This document shows, piece after piece, positions 1-9,734 of a stretch of DNA of 64,000 bases. The translations under genes were made by a program, and so were the position numbers. The stretch covers positions 1,240,001 to 1,304,000 of the forward strand of contig OZ037897.1 in assembly GCA_964035575.1 (NCBI GenBank), written 5' to 3'. The notes below the pieces were generated by a model, which saw nothing but the letters and a program-made list of their open reading frames with translations, made no database searches and was not told the origin of the DNA. How positions within the stretch are numbered: the first letter of the stretch is position 1; each line of letters starts with the position of its first letter. The stretch comes from Rhynchopus sp. YZ270_cl-10. Lineage: Eukaryota > Euglenozoa > Diplonemea > Diplonemida > Diplonemidae.

Positions 1-1
1 C

Positions 2-3000
2 CTGCGCACACACATCGGTGCACACCTGTCTTCCGGCGACCACATCCCCCACGACACCCTCAACAAGTTGGGGTTAGGACAGTGTGAAGCGTGTGGGGGG
101 ATACGGTCGGCATCGAAGGAGACATGTCTTCAGTGTGCGAAACTGGTAAAGGCGATCGCAAAGCCCACACCCAGGGAACGCACCGCAGTGGAAAAGGCAG
201 ACGACGTTGACTTGCCGGAGTGGTGGGAGATAGCTCAAATCCCCATCAGGACAACAGATGCGATCCCCACGAGCATCGACCGTCCAGCCGCTGTGGAGTT
301 CACCCAGGCACTTGAGGATGTGGCCGCAGTTGGCGATGAGGCAAGCTGGAAACGTTTGTGCATGTTCGCGAAGCTGGTCCTACCGGCGAAGCGAGGTGGG
401 AAGCACCTCAAGACGAAGGTGGCAGTCTTGCGGCAGAAGGATGTGGATGAGTGGAGAGAAGGTGAGATCGCAGCAATGTGGCGAGCAGCTGCGAATCGCA
501 CAGGCGGTATGAAGAAGGAGAAGGAGCGGAAGGAACCAACGTGGGAAGAAAGGGAGAAGGCGATGGTCCGGGAGGTGCGGAATGGGAGGATGGCAGCAGG
601 GATGAGCCGCCTCCACAAGGGTGGGCTGGCAGAGCGTACTGAGGAATCCACAGACATCCTCCGCAGAAAGCACCCCCATGAGGAACCCCAACCTGCCACT
701 TCTCTGCCGGAAATTGCTTCCGAGCCGCTGAAGCCGATCGCCGCCCTCAAAGCCATAAATAGCATGGCAAAGGGCTCTGCTCCAGGTCCCTTTGGTCTGC
801 GCGGGGATCACCTCAAGGGGTGGATGGTCAAACACCCGGACCTGAACATCTTGCCACTGATGACGCAAGTCCTGGACCTGCTGCGACGCGGGAAAGCCCC
901 CTCCGAGACAGCTATGTTCATGGCAGGAGCTACTCTGGTGGCGTTAAAGAAGGGTGACCAAGGCGACGTCCGCCCCATCTCTGCAGGCAACACACTTCGG
1001 CGAGTCGTGAGCAAGATCGAGGTGGCGTCTGTGAGGGAAAAGGCACGAGGAGTGCTGCTGCCAGGGAGACAAGTTGGGGTGGCGGTGGACGGTGGACTGG
1101 AAGCGGCGACAATGGTTGTGGCAGCATACGCAAAACGACACCAGGGGAGCGACAAAGTGATCGTACAGATTGACTACGAGAACGCATTCAACAGCATCTT
1201 TCGCAAGACTTTTCTGGAAGCCACAAGGAAATATCTCCCGTCCATTTCACCGTGGGTCGAATGGTGCTACAACTCCCACACCGGGCTAGTGTATGGTGAC
1301 GAGATGATCCCATCCACCAGAGGCGCGCAGCAAGGCGACCCCGCAGGGCCCCTACTCTTCTCCCTGGGGATCAAAGCACTGACAGACGAAGTGCGTGCAG
1401 TCCAGGGCATCGACTGTAGCATCTGGTACCTCGATGATGGGACGATCATGGGGAACCCAGAGGCGGTGGCTCGAGCGCTGGAGTTAGTGAGGACACGCAG
1501 TGCGGAGCTGGGGCTGAAGGTGAAGCTGTCAAAGTGTGAAGTCATCGCCCTAGGACAGCAGACTCCGTTGGACCTGGACAGAGCTGGCCTCCCCGTGTGC
1601 AGCCACACCACTGACTTGGCGGAGACTTGCTCAGCCTGTGAAGGAAAAGTGATGAGCGTGAAGTATGGAGGCTTTGCGTTCCTGGGGGCGCCAATCGGGG
1701 ACGACGAGTACTGCGAAGCGTACATGGAGAAGAAGGTGGAGGAATTCGCGGTGCAACTGCGTCTGCTGCAGAAGGTGTCTGACTCGCAGGCTGGACTGAC
1801 ATTACTCCGTCAGTGCGAGGGGTTTGCACGCATGGTTTTCTACATGAGAGCCATTGGTCACGCGTGCACCCACAAGTACCTCAGCCAGTACGACAAGGAG
1901 GTAGACGCTGCCCTGGCCGCGCTTTTTGGTGATGAGGATGGAGGCCTGCCGGAAGAAGCACGGAGACAGGCCGCACTGCCATGTAGGGTAGGGGGCATGG
2001 GCGTGCGCCGCATCCGCGACCACTGGACTGCAGCAGCCATGGGAGCAAGGAGCGGCCTGCACCAACTGTGCACCGAACTGGACCCCAGCTTCACCTGGGA
2101 CGCCGAAGGATGGGAACGGACGGCAACGCTGTACAACGAGCAAGTGGCTGAAGGTGCTAGGATTGACCCCAAGCTGCAGCCAGCCGTCCCCCTGCGTCAA
2201 CGTGATCTGTCTGCAGGGATCCTGGAGGAACAATTGCGGGACCTCTTCGTCAAGGGTGATGCGTACGACAAGGCGCGTCTCAATTCTCTGGCCCTCCCCC
2301 AAGCAGGGTCCTGGCTTACTGCACCCCCCACCTGGGAGCACTACATCCCTCCGATTGCATTCAAGGCCGCAGCCAGACTCCGCCTCCACCTCCCCATATA
2401 CGCGGAGGGTGTCTCATGCAGGCAATGCAACCAGCCCATGGACACCAGGGGGGACCACATCTTCGCCTGCAGAATGGGTGGGCATCGTATACTGCGACAT
2501 AACTCAGTACGCGATTATGTGTATGGAGCAGCAAATGAGGCAGGTCTGAGCCCCATCCTGGAACCCAACCACCTCATCCTGGGCAACAACAAGCCCGCTG
2601 ACATTCTGCTGTCCACAGGGGTCGGGGAGTCGAGAGGACGAGCTATCGATGTGACTGTGTGGACGCCGACGTCAGCGTCGATGGTGCAGGGTGCCGCAGT
2701 CGCGAAGGGGTACGCGGCGACGAAGGCGGAAACTGCCAAGAGGAAGAAGCATGGTGACGCGTGTGCGGCGGAGCGGCTGGCGTTCACACCCTTCGCCCTG
2801 GAGACCACAGGAGGTCTGGGACCCGCGGCGGCGTCGATATGGCAGCAGATGCTCCGTTTCGCAGCGGACAGGAAGCTTGGGAACAGAGTGGAGATGTCAC
2901 AGAGGTGGAATTGGGGGCTAGGGACGACGCTGCAGCGACAGATCGGGAAGGCCGCGACGGATCGAGGGTCTCTGACTGGTTGCCTGAGGGGTCCTCTGCG

Positions 3001-4591
3001 AGAGCGTGTGGACTTAGATCCCACCGTCGACCCGGAAGAGGGGGACTTGATACGCTTGCCCCCCGACCATCTACCTAACCTGGAAGTGACAGACGACCAC
3101 CAGGGAGACATCAGGGTGAGTGCGGAGGAGGAGCCAGAGACAGGCAACGAGAAGGAAACGGCGCCAGAGACAGCAGCACAGGACCCAACCCCCCACAGCG
3201 AACTGGAGGCCAACTTGGTGAAGTGGGGGCTGTCCCGACCGCAGGTGCCCGTGCCGTTCCGAGTAGGAGACTGTGCGTTCGACGCAGTGTGCTGGTCAGT
3301 GCGGAGCTGGAAGGTGGTGACATCGTCGACCCTTCGGTCCCTGGCGGTGGAGAGAGTGAAGAGAGATGCTGACCTGGCGAGAAATGCGATGCCCGACCTC
3401 GCGACCTGGGTGCGATGGATGAGCCTGGCAGGGAACAGGGATCGCAGGTCGTGGGCGGACCAGACAGCACTGGCGGGTCTGGCACGGGCTTTGCAGGTAG
3501 TCATTGTGGCGGTCGTGTCATCGGACTCTAAGGTGCACATCCATAGACCAGCCAGCAAGTCGAACGGGGCCGTAGCAGTGCTGCACACAGGAGCTCACGA
3601 GGCTGGCCACTTCTCGCCGTTATGCATGACAGACAACACGTTTGCATATCTGCGAAGCCTTGCCCCCGACACCCCCCTTCCAGAGATGCAGTGCCACAGC
3701 ACCGGAGCGCTGTCACGGATGGAGGAGCGCCCGGGGAGACAGGGGGAATTGCTCACGTGCGAAAACTGCGCACTCATCACCGAATGTAGTGTCCCCCACT
3801 GGTTTTGTAGTTCCTGCGAGCGCACATGGTGTGAGGGATGTGGGAGCGCCAACGCAAAGTGTGTGCTGAGGGCAAAGCCAGTTCAGCCAGTTCAGCCAGT
3901 TCAGCCGACAACATCGCAGACAGTGGGAGGTAGCTACTACAACAGCAACCCAGCTCCCCCACAGGACGCGGCAACGGAGGTGAAGGAGGAGGTTATGGAT
4001 GAGGAGGATTCCGCCGACTGCGCCGACCACGACACCACCATGGACAACAACACCGCAACCGCAGCAGAATCCTTCGTCTGGGGGCCATCAGAGCAGAGCT
4101 ACAACACCACACCAACAGCTCTGACTGGTGACCACCACTTGGGTTCAGCGAAGACTGGTGGATGGACGGCTAAGTCCCACGCGGAAAGAAGGACAAAGCT
4201 GACCACCCTTGGGACTTCGCGGCGGGCGCAGGGGAACCACACTCGTCGCTCCGGTGTAGTGGAGGACAGGTCTGCGGAGACCACAGCAAGGCGGCCTTCT
4301 CCCCCTATCTCGCGAGGGTCGGATGTGGAGGCGAAAGGGTTAGTCCCACACAGCCAGAAGGAAGGGGACAGGGTGCCGAGAAATGTCGAAGAGTGGGCGG
4401 ACTGCTTCTTCCCCAGGGGAGGGACCAGGCGAGAGGGAATGACTCCCTTGGCACCGGAGGTGGCGTACGAGGTGCTGGACGCGTGGTGGGATCAGCGGGA
4501 GGAGCTGGGGCGCGTCGGAGGACGGCAGACGAGTCAGTACGGGGCGCTTAGGGCGGTCCTGGTGCTGATGATGGAGGCGACCTTCAAATAG
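2..4591 (+). CDS. Retrotransposon polyprotein A: zinc finger, RT, RLE endonuclease, OTU-type protease (partial)
   Basis: The frame is open to the window edge, so the true start lies upstream; 1,529 codons are visible, with a stop at 4,589-4,591. Numbered from base 2: a Cys-rich finger (CEACGG, CLQC) at about 27-45; RT palm motif A (QIDYENAF) with Asp391; RGAQQGDPAGP; catalytic YLDDG with Asp478/479; after the RT a C-x2-C...H-x4-C finger from Cys806 followed by RHN, then PADI (Asp867) and AIDVTV (Asp883), the usual arrangement of a restriction-like endonuclease. An OTU-like cysteine protease fold follows: GDCAFDAV (Cys1091), WADQTALAGLARAL, and GHFSPL (His1203). A second Cys-rich module (CENC...CSSC...CEGC) lies near 1,250-1,285. 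RT and endonuclease would perform target-primed reverse transcription. The OTU substrate is unknown; deubiquitination is an inference from the family. Confidence 0.88.
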   Translation: MRTHIGAHLSSGDHIPHDTLNKLGLGQCEACGGIRSASKETCLQCAKLVKAIAKPTPRERTAVEKADDVDLPEWWEIAQIPIRTTDAIPTSIDRPAAVEFTQALEDVAAVGDEASWKRLCMFAKLVLPAKRGGKHLKTKVAVLRQKDVDEWREGEIAAMWRAAANRTGGMKKEKERKEPTWEEREKAMVREVRNGRMAAGMSRLHKGGLAERTEESTDILRRKHPHEEPQPATSLPEIASEPLKPIAALKAINSMAKGSAPGPFGLRGDHLKGWMVKHPDLNILPLMTQVLDLLRRGKAPSETAMFMAGATLVALKKGDQGDVRPISAGNTLRRVVSKIEVASVREKARGVLLPGRQVGVAVDGGLEAATMVVAAYAKRHQGSDKVIVQIDYENAFNSIFRKTFLEATRKYLPSISPWVEWCYNSHTGLVYGDEMIPSTRGAQQGDPAGPLLFSLGIKALTDEVRAVQGIDCSIWYLDDGTIMGNPEAVARALELVRTRSAELGLKVKLSKCEVIALGQQTPLDLDRAGLPVCSHTTDLAETCSACEGKVMSVKYGGFAFLGAPIGDDEYCEAYMEKKVEEFAVQLRLLQKVSDSQAGLTLLRQCEGFARMVFYMRAIGHACTHKYLSQYDKEVDAALAALFGDEDGGLPEEARRQAALPCRVGGMGVRRIRDHWTAAAMGARSGLHQLCTELDPSFTWDAEGWERTATLYNEQVAEGARIDPKLQPAVPLRQRDLSAGILEEQLRDLFVKGDAYDKARLNSLALPQAGSWLTAPPTWEHYIPPIAFKAAARLRLHLPIYAEGVSCRQCNQPMDTRGDHIFACRMGGHRILRHNSVRDYVYGAANEAGLSPILEPNHLILGNNKPADILLSTGVGESRGRAIDVTVWTPTSASMVQGAAVAKGYAATKAETAKRKKHGDACAAERLAFTPFALETTGGLGPAAASIWQQMLRFAADRKLGNRVEMSQRWNWGLGTTLQRQIGKAATDRGSLTGCLRGPLRERVDLDPTVDPEEGDLIRLPPDHLPNLEVTDDHQGDIRVSAEEEPETGNEKETAPETAAQDPTPHSELEANLVKWGLSRPQVPVPFRVGDCAFDAVCWSVRSWKVVTSSTLRSLAVERVKRDADLARNAMPDLATWVRWMSLAGNRDRRSWADQTALAGLARALQVVIVAVVSSDSKVHIHRPASKSNGAVAVLHTGAHEAGHFSPLCMTDNTFAYLRSLAPDTPLPEMQCHSTGALSRMEERPGRQGELLTCENCALITECSVPHWFCSSCERTWCEGCGSANAKCVLRAKPVQPVQPVQPTTSQTVGGSYYNSNPAPPQDAATEVKEEVMDEEDSADCADHDTTMDNNTATAAESFVWGPSEQSYNTTPTALTGDHHLGSAKTGGWTAKSHAERRTKLTTLGTSRRAQGNHTRRSGVVEDRSAETTARRPSPPISRGSDVEAKGLVPHSQKEGDRVPRNVEEWADCFFPRGGTRREGMTPLAPEVAYEVLDAWWDQREELGRVGGRQTSQYGALRAVLVLMMEATFK

Positions 4592-5413
4592 AAGGGCCTC
4601 GCGATTGGTTGTGATTGTGGTTTATGTGGGCACTGTTGCCCTTCCCTTCTCTGTTATTTTCCCCCACCCCAACTTTTGTGTGTAGCAACACCTGTTTAGT
4701 TCCCTGTTTCCTTTTTACCCCCAACCCCTCCCATTAGATACATGTGTGTAATCCCCCTGGTGTCAAGCCCCTTGTATGTAAATTCCAAATCTTCCCCCTC
4801 ACAGAAAACGTCAGGAGTAAGCCAAGGAGGCGGTTTGTCTGTGGGCGTCGGCCTAGGAGTAAGCGACGGAGATTTTTTCCCCCACCCCATCCCCTACGAG
4901 TTCCATGGGGGGTCGCTACTGGCGTTAATCATCCAAACAAAAAAGACTACAAGAGACAAAACAAAAGTAACAAGAAAGGAACTTCGTATTGTAAAAAGAA
5001 AGCCCCATCCCGCCCCTTCCTCCCCTCCAGAACCAGCTGGGCACCAATACTGGAAATACAGCAAAACCACACAGACTGGACAGTCTATATTCACCCCTGC
5101 CTCTCCCGTGTTAATGTTCACCCCTCCTTTATCCCAAATTGTCATAGAGCTAAATATAGTTGTATGCCTCGCTTCGCTCGGCAAACAACGATACATAATA
5201 GGGCGACATGCTGATGACAAATATCTCCCTCGTTTAATTCACTTTTGTGCCTCGTTCTAACTAAACCGGCACATGTACTGATTGTAAGACTTTTGGCCCT
5301 CGCTTCGCTCGGACCAAGCGCCTTTCATGTGCATTATAAACGTACCCCCCTTGCCCTGTCCAGTTTGATGTGGAACAAAAAAAAGTCGAGCCTAGGGCTA
5401 AGTTGAACAACAC

Positions 5414-5414
<1 letters not shown>
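4592..5414 (+). other. 3' UTR of family A element
   Basis: There is no long plausible reading frame here. It holds pyrimidine-rich stretches, two copies of CTCGCTTCGCTCGG (near 5,168 and 5,299) and the shared tail AGCCTAGGGCTAAG ending at the poly(A). The last ~110 bp recur in reverse at 9,595-9,706 as a separate truncated insertion, confirming this as the element's 3' end. Confidence 0.8.
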
Positions 5415-5459
<45 letters not shown>

Positions 5460-5493
5460 TAGCTCCTTAGCTCCTTAGCTCCTTAGCTCCTTG

Positions 5494-5655
5494 GCTGTAC
5501 AGCGAGCTCTTCCTGAGGGTCCTCATGGACATCCTGGAGTACCAGGACGAGGTGGCCTGGAAGCGCCTTGCACTGTTCTTCACAGTGTTGCACCGGACAC
5601 GGACAGAACGAGGGGGCAAGGACCAGGAGCGACGTTTGACGAGCACCTGGGGGGG
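5494..5655 (+). mobile_element. Internal fragment of family B retrotransposon
   Basis: About 160 bp nearly identical to 31,020-31,181 of the full-length family B element, the coding stretch just upstream of the RT. It lacks both element ends and ends inside a G-run where a T-rich tandem repeat begins. It is probably a rearranged remnant rather than a normal 5'-truncated insertion, because the element 3' end is absent. Confidence 0.85.
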
Positions 5656-5818
5656 TTCATTTTTTTTTAAAAAGGGGTTCATTTTTTTTTAAAAAGGGGT
5701 TCATTTTTTTTTAAAAAGGGGTTCATTTTTTTTTAAAAAGGGGTTCATTTTTTTTTAAAAGGGGTTCATTTTTTTTTAAAAGGGGTTCATTTTTTTTTAA
5801 AAAGGGGTTCATTTTTTT
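5652..5818 (+). repeat. Tandem repeat, ~22-bp unit ggggttcattttttttt-aaaaa
   Basis: About eight head-to-tail units of GGGGTTCATTTTTTTTTAAA with small changes in the number of A residues. It begins at the end of the family B fragment and runs into the 720-bp direct repeat. Confidence 0.95.
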
Positions 5819-6537
5819 GTTTTCTGTCGTGATTGTTTGTGTTTGTGGGCGGGATCAGATGGGTGGAGGGTGTTTGCTTTTTGTTTAGCTTGGAGAAGGG
5901 CCACTCTCGCACACTCCTTGTTATCTATCATCTAGTTTCATTTTTTCATGCATCCCCAAAGTATGTAGACAGAGAGTCAAGACCACCTTGGCCAAAAGGG
6001 TTTTTTCACCACACTTTTCTTTTGCTTCCATTCGTGGAAGCGTTTGCTTTTCTTCTGTTCCTGGCCTGACGTGTGTTCAACAGGTGTGCTATTTTTACTG
6101 AGTGGAATCCATTTTTCTTTTTCCAGGTGAGGCACTAAAACAAGACATCCTGCAGACAACGAAACAATGGGCACGTGTGTTTTTTATTCTCCCTTCCCTT
6201 CTTTTAAGTAAGGAGGATTAGGTCTTCTTTTTTTCCTTTTTTTGCCCCATAAGTGTGACGCCTGTGTATTCAAATTGATTAAAAAGAATAAAAAACAAAC
6301 ACACGATGCAGTTTCTTGTTTTGTTTAGGAGGAAGTGGCCACTTACTTTACTTTACCGCCCACCTTTTATACTAAAACTTGAAACACCGACCTTTTTTGG
6401 TCATCATTTTTTCATTTCCTTTTTCCTTTTCCATTTTCCTGTTCATTTTATTGTCTTTATTGTTTACTCCATTCTTCCTTTTTCCTTTCTTCTATTCTCA
6501 CATACAAAAAAAGACCAAGTACATAAAAGAGAAAAAA
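5816..6537 (+). repeat. Direct repeat copy 1 (~721 bp)
   Basis: The segment starting at TTTTGTTTTCTGTCGTGATT and ending in a short A-run recurs 958 bp downstream at 6,774-7,494 with essentially no change. It is T-rich on this strand, with poly-T/poly-A islands, and has no recognisable protein. The two copies are separated by 236 bp unique to the gap. Confidence 0.93.
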
Positions 6538-6773
6538 TTTTTTTTTACACAAAAAACTATGTTAAGACGAAATCCTACCGATGTGCCTACATGGGGCGTC
6601 CCCCGTTAGTAGTGCGCCAGATGAGGGGCATGAAGCGAAAAGCGGCTAAAGGTGCAGGCCTGTGTTGCAGCACAGGTCTGGAGAGTTGAGGCAACTCGCC
6701 TGCTGAGCGTGAGAGGAATCAAGGCAGAGGTTCGCTGTCCAAGTAAAACCTACCCTGGTCATCCTCTGCCTGT
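6538..6773. other. Spacer between the 721-bp direct repeats
   Basis: A 236-bp stretch with T-runs at its left end and ordinary mixed sequence after. No gene, tRNA or repeat was recognised in it. Confidence 0.6.
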
Positions 6774-7494
6774 TTTGTTTTCTGTCGTGATTGTTTGTGT
6801 TTGTGGGCGGGATCAGATGGGTGGAGGGTGTTTGCTTTTTGTTTAGCTTGGAGAAGGGCCACTCTCGCACACTCCTTGTTATCTATCATCTAGTTTCATT
6901 TTTTCATGCATCCCCAAAGTATGTAGACAGAGAGTCAAGACCACCTTGGCCAAAAGGGTTTTTTCACCACACTTTTCTTTTGCTTCCATTCGTGGAAGCG
7001 TTTGCTTTTCTTCTGTTCCTGGCCTGACGTGTGTTCAACAGGTGTGCTATTTTTACTGAGTGGAATCCATTTTTCTTTTTCCAGGTGAGGCACTAAAACA
7101 AGACATCCTGCAGACAACGAAACAATGGGCACGTGTGTTTTTTATTCTCCCTTCCCTTCTTTTAAGTAAGGAGGATTAGGTCTTCTTTTTTTCCTTTTTT
7201 TGCCCCATAAGTGTGACGCCTGTGTATTCAAATTGATTAAAAAGAATAAAAAACAAACACACGATGCAGTTTCTTGTTTTGTTTAGGAGGAAGTGGCCAC
7301 TTACTTTACTTTACCGCCCACCTTTTATACTAAAACTTGAAACACCGACCTTTTTTGGTCATCATTTTTTCATTTCCTTTTTCCTTTTCCATTTTCCTGT
7401 TCATTTTATTGTCTTTATTGTTTACTCCATTCTTCCTTTTTCCTTTCTTCTATTCTCACATACAAAAAAAGACCAAGTACATAAAAGAGAAAAA
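6774..7494 (+). repeat. Direct repeat copy 2 (~721 bp)
   Basis: Second copy of the segment at 5,816-6,537. It ends in an A-run of about 13 immediately followed by CCTGGGGGAAGGACTTGGAG, which is also found inside family B (about 31,174). The A-run suggests this copy's right end was made by reverse transcription of an A-tailed RNA. Confidence 0.93.
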
Positions 7495-7525
7495 AAAAAA
7501 AAACCTGGGGGAAGGACTTGGAGGC

Positions 7526-7533
7526 TGCAGGGG
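7526..7533 (+). repeat. Target-site duplication, left copy (tgcagggg)
   Basis: TGCAGGGG lies directly before the truncated family B insertion and recurs directly after its poly(A) tail at 9,032-9,039, as expected after target-primed insertion. Confidence 0.75.
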
Positions 7534-7994
7534 CGTTGCATGCCCTGACGGACAACCGGAGCAGTAGGGGGCAGGCCTTTGCAGCGGAGAGTACAAGGAG
7601 GGAGAATGAGGCACGAGCGGCTCGAGAGGGAATAGGCCGACAACCTCAAGCCTCCTCTTCTTCTTCTTCTTCCTCCACCTCTGCAGGCCGTGGCACTACA
7701 ACCTCCATCGCCCAACCTGCAGTCTCCACTTCTTCCTCCTCCTCATCGGCAGGCCGTGGCAATGCAACCTCCTCCGCCCAACCTGCTCCTTCCCCAGCTC
7801 CCAAAGGACCCCAGCGCCATGCAGCTCAGGGTAGGTCCAACACGTCGAACGTGTTCACCGACGCAGTGGCACAAGCGACGCAGCATGTGCTCTCGCCCCA
7901 GGAGGTGCAGAGAGGGCGCAATGGTCGCGGTGGTGGACAGAAGGGGAGACAGAGCGGAGGAAGGAAGGGGAAAAAGGGGAATAAAAAGAATTAG
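7534..7994 (+). pseudogene. C-terminal remnant of family B polyprotein
   Basis: The frame codes for the last ~150 residues of the family B protein: a Ser-rich stretch, AGRG repeats and a basic Gly/Lys-rich end (KGKKGNKKN), stopping at TAG 7,992-7,994. It has no start of its own and is part of a 5'-truncated insertion, so it is a dead coding remnant. Sequence is close to identical with the full-length copy, so the insertion is young. Confidence 0.85.
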
Positions 7995-8981
7995 AGAGTT
8001 AGAGAGTTAGAGGGTGAGAGTGTGTGTGTAGAAGCGTGTAGAGAATGACAGTTTGCCCCATGTTTATTTTTAACCCTTTTTATTTTGTGTTTTTGGTTCT
8101 TTTCATCCTTTGGGGTTTGCCCCCCCTTTCCCCCCTTTCCGCCCCCCTTCCTATTTGTTAATATTTTTGGTTGGCTGCTGGCTAGGACGGGTCTACCCCA
8201 GCGACGGCCCTTACCCCTTGGACGAGGCTCTGAGGGTAGAGGGCAGTCTCGGAGTAAGACCTGTCTAAGAGCCAGGCCAGTGGCATCAGGAGCCATTGGG
8301 CCACTTTTATAGATTGTGCAGTAGAGTAGAGTTTGTACAGAACTCTTGTCCTTTGAGTTCCTTTTTTCACTCCTTTAGTTTTTCATTTTTACCTTGTGAA
8401 GGTCAATTTCAATTTTTCATTTTTCAAAACCACCACAGGTAAGCACGAGACCCACCATTGTTGTTGTTGATTTTGTTGTGCGTTATTGTTGTTTTCCCCT
8501 TTGGGTGTCAGTCAGTCGGGTCAGGTCACACTTACTGAAGTTCTCAAAAATTTTCACCAAAAAGAAAACTACTAAAAAGATTATGGAACTTCCTTTTTAT
8601 TTGTTTGTGTGTTACAGAGGAAACGGCTCACTCAATCCCCTCCTTCTCCTCCCCTCCCCTCCCCAAGACAAAGCAAAATAAAACTACACCGGTAGACAGA
8701 GCAACCCTCCCGTCCCATCCCCTCCCCTTTTCCTTTTGGGAAAAATTGCACTCACATACTACCCTTTTGCTTATTTGCAGGGAAGTGTTGGTTGTAGTTG
8801 TCCCACATGCTTTCTATTTTAGTGCCACTAACTGTGTTTTCAGGCACTGTCTTGCCAGTACAATAGTAAAGTGCCCTTGTCTGGACATCTAGCTGTTTAC
8901 ATACTCGCTTGACTAGTAAGTACCCCCTCTGTCACTGGATGTAGATAAAAAAAGCGAGCCTAGGGCTAAGTTGAACAACAC

Positions 8982-9031
<50 letters not shown>
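7534..9031 (+). mobile_element. 5'-truncated family B retrotransposon with poly(A) tail
   Basis: The sequence matches the full-length element from about 36,290 (GTTGCATGCCCTGACGG) through the end of its ORF and 3' UTR. It then continues to CTGTCACTGGATGTAG, AGCCTAGGGCTAAGTTGAAC and a run of about 47 A. This copy therefore shows the real 3' terminus, which is missing from the 29-37.7 kb copy. The 5' truncation, the A-tail and the 8-bp TGCAGGGG duplication are the signature of target-primed reverse transcription. Confidence 0.9.
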
Positions 9032-9033
<2 letters not shown>

Positions 9034-9039
9034 CAGGGG
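9032..9039 (+). repeat. Target-site duplication, right copy (tgcagggg)
   Basis: Partner of the left copy at 7,526-7,533; it follows the poly(A) tail immediately. Confidence 0.75.
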
Positions 9040-9186
9040 ACCATTTTTTACACATTACAACACACTTGTCCTTTCTTTTTACCCTCCCTCCCTCCCCCTT
9101 TCCTTTGTTTTATTGTGAGCCTTGTACGCCTCCACGGGGCGGTCCCTGGGCAACGGTAGAGGAGTGCAGGCCGGCGAAGCGCAAGG

Positions 9187-9453
9187 AAAGCAAAATAAAA
9201 CTACACCGGTAGACAGAGCAACCCTCCCGTCCCATCCCCTCCCCTTTTCCTTTTGGGAAAAATTGCACTCACATACTACCCTTTTGCTTATTTGCAGGGA
9301 AGTGTTGGTTGTAGTTGTCCCAGATGCTTTCTATTTTAGTGCCACTAACTGTGTTTTCAGGCACTGTCTTGCCAGTACAATAGTAAAGTGCCCTTGTCTG
9401 GACATCTAGCTGTTTACATACTCGCTTGACTAGTAAGTACCCCCTCTGTCACT

Positions 9454-9494
<41 letters not shown>
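9187..9494 (+). mobile_element. 308-bp truncated family B 3' end with perfect 11-bp target-site duplication
   Basis: The insertion carries only the last part of the family B 3' UTR and ends CTGTCACTGTTT plus about 35 A. It is flanked on both sides by GAAGCGCAAGG (9,176-9,186 and 9,495-9,505). Its 3' end lies upstream of the AGCCTAGGGCTAAG tail used by the 9,031 copy, so the family appears able to end at more than one site. Confidence 0.92.
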
Positions 9495-9496
<2 letters not shown>

Positions 9497-9574
9497 AGCG
9501 CAAGGCGTAGTGTGTCTTGTCCTTCTTTGTTTTCGTTTTTTGGTTTTTGCTTTTTTAAAAATGAGGAGGAAGGC

Positions 9575-9703
9575 TTTTTTTTTTTTTTTTTTTTGGTGTT
9601 GTTCAACTTAGCCCTAGGCTCGACTTTTTTTTGTTCCACATCAAACTGGACAGGGCAAGGGGGGTACGTTTATAATGCACATGAAAGGCGCTTGGTCCGA
9701 GCG

Positions 9704-9706
<3 letters not shown>
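9575..9706 (-). mobile_element. Truncated 3' end of family A, inserted in a poly(A) tract
   Basis: On the minus strand this reads GCTCGGACCAAGCGCC to the shared tail and then A's, matching 5,303-5,414 of family A. It is bordered on the right by the poly-T (minus-strand poly(A)) of the neighbouring family B copy. It therefore looks like a small family A insertion into, or next to, that copy's A-tail. Confidence 0.88.

Positions 9707-9734
<28 letters not shown>

Larger units (their letters stand above)
1..5457 (+). mobile_element. Non-LTR retrotransposon family A, 3' part with poly(A) tail
   Basis: The element runs in from the left window edge, so its 5' end is not visible. After the ORF there is a 3' UTR of about 0.8 kb, then a 3' tail ending in GCTAAGTTGAACAACACC and a run of 43 A. 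A poly(A)-ended insertion without long terminal repeats, coding RT plus a PD-D/E-type endonuclease after the RT, is the organisation of early-branching LINEs (R2/NeSL/CRE/Utopia-type). The last ~26 bp before the A-run recur at the 3' end of the otherwise different family B. An 8-bp repeat (cttagctc, four to five copies) follows the tail at 5,458-5,493. Confidence 0.9.

Noticed and set aside
5816-7494. LTR pair (two 721-bp direct repeats)
   Set aside because: No TG...CA ends, primer-binding site or internal coding region in the 236-bp core, and an A-run closes the right copy.
8440-8460. U1-like ACTTACCTG sequence (complement of CCACAGGTAAGC) in the family B 3' UTR
   Set aside because: Only the splice-site complement is present; no U1 stem-loops or Sm site follow. 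A donor-site reading is simpler.
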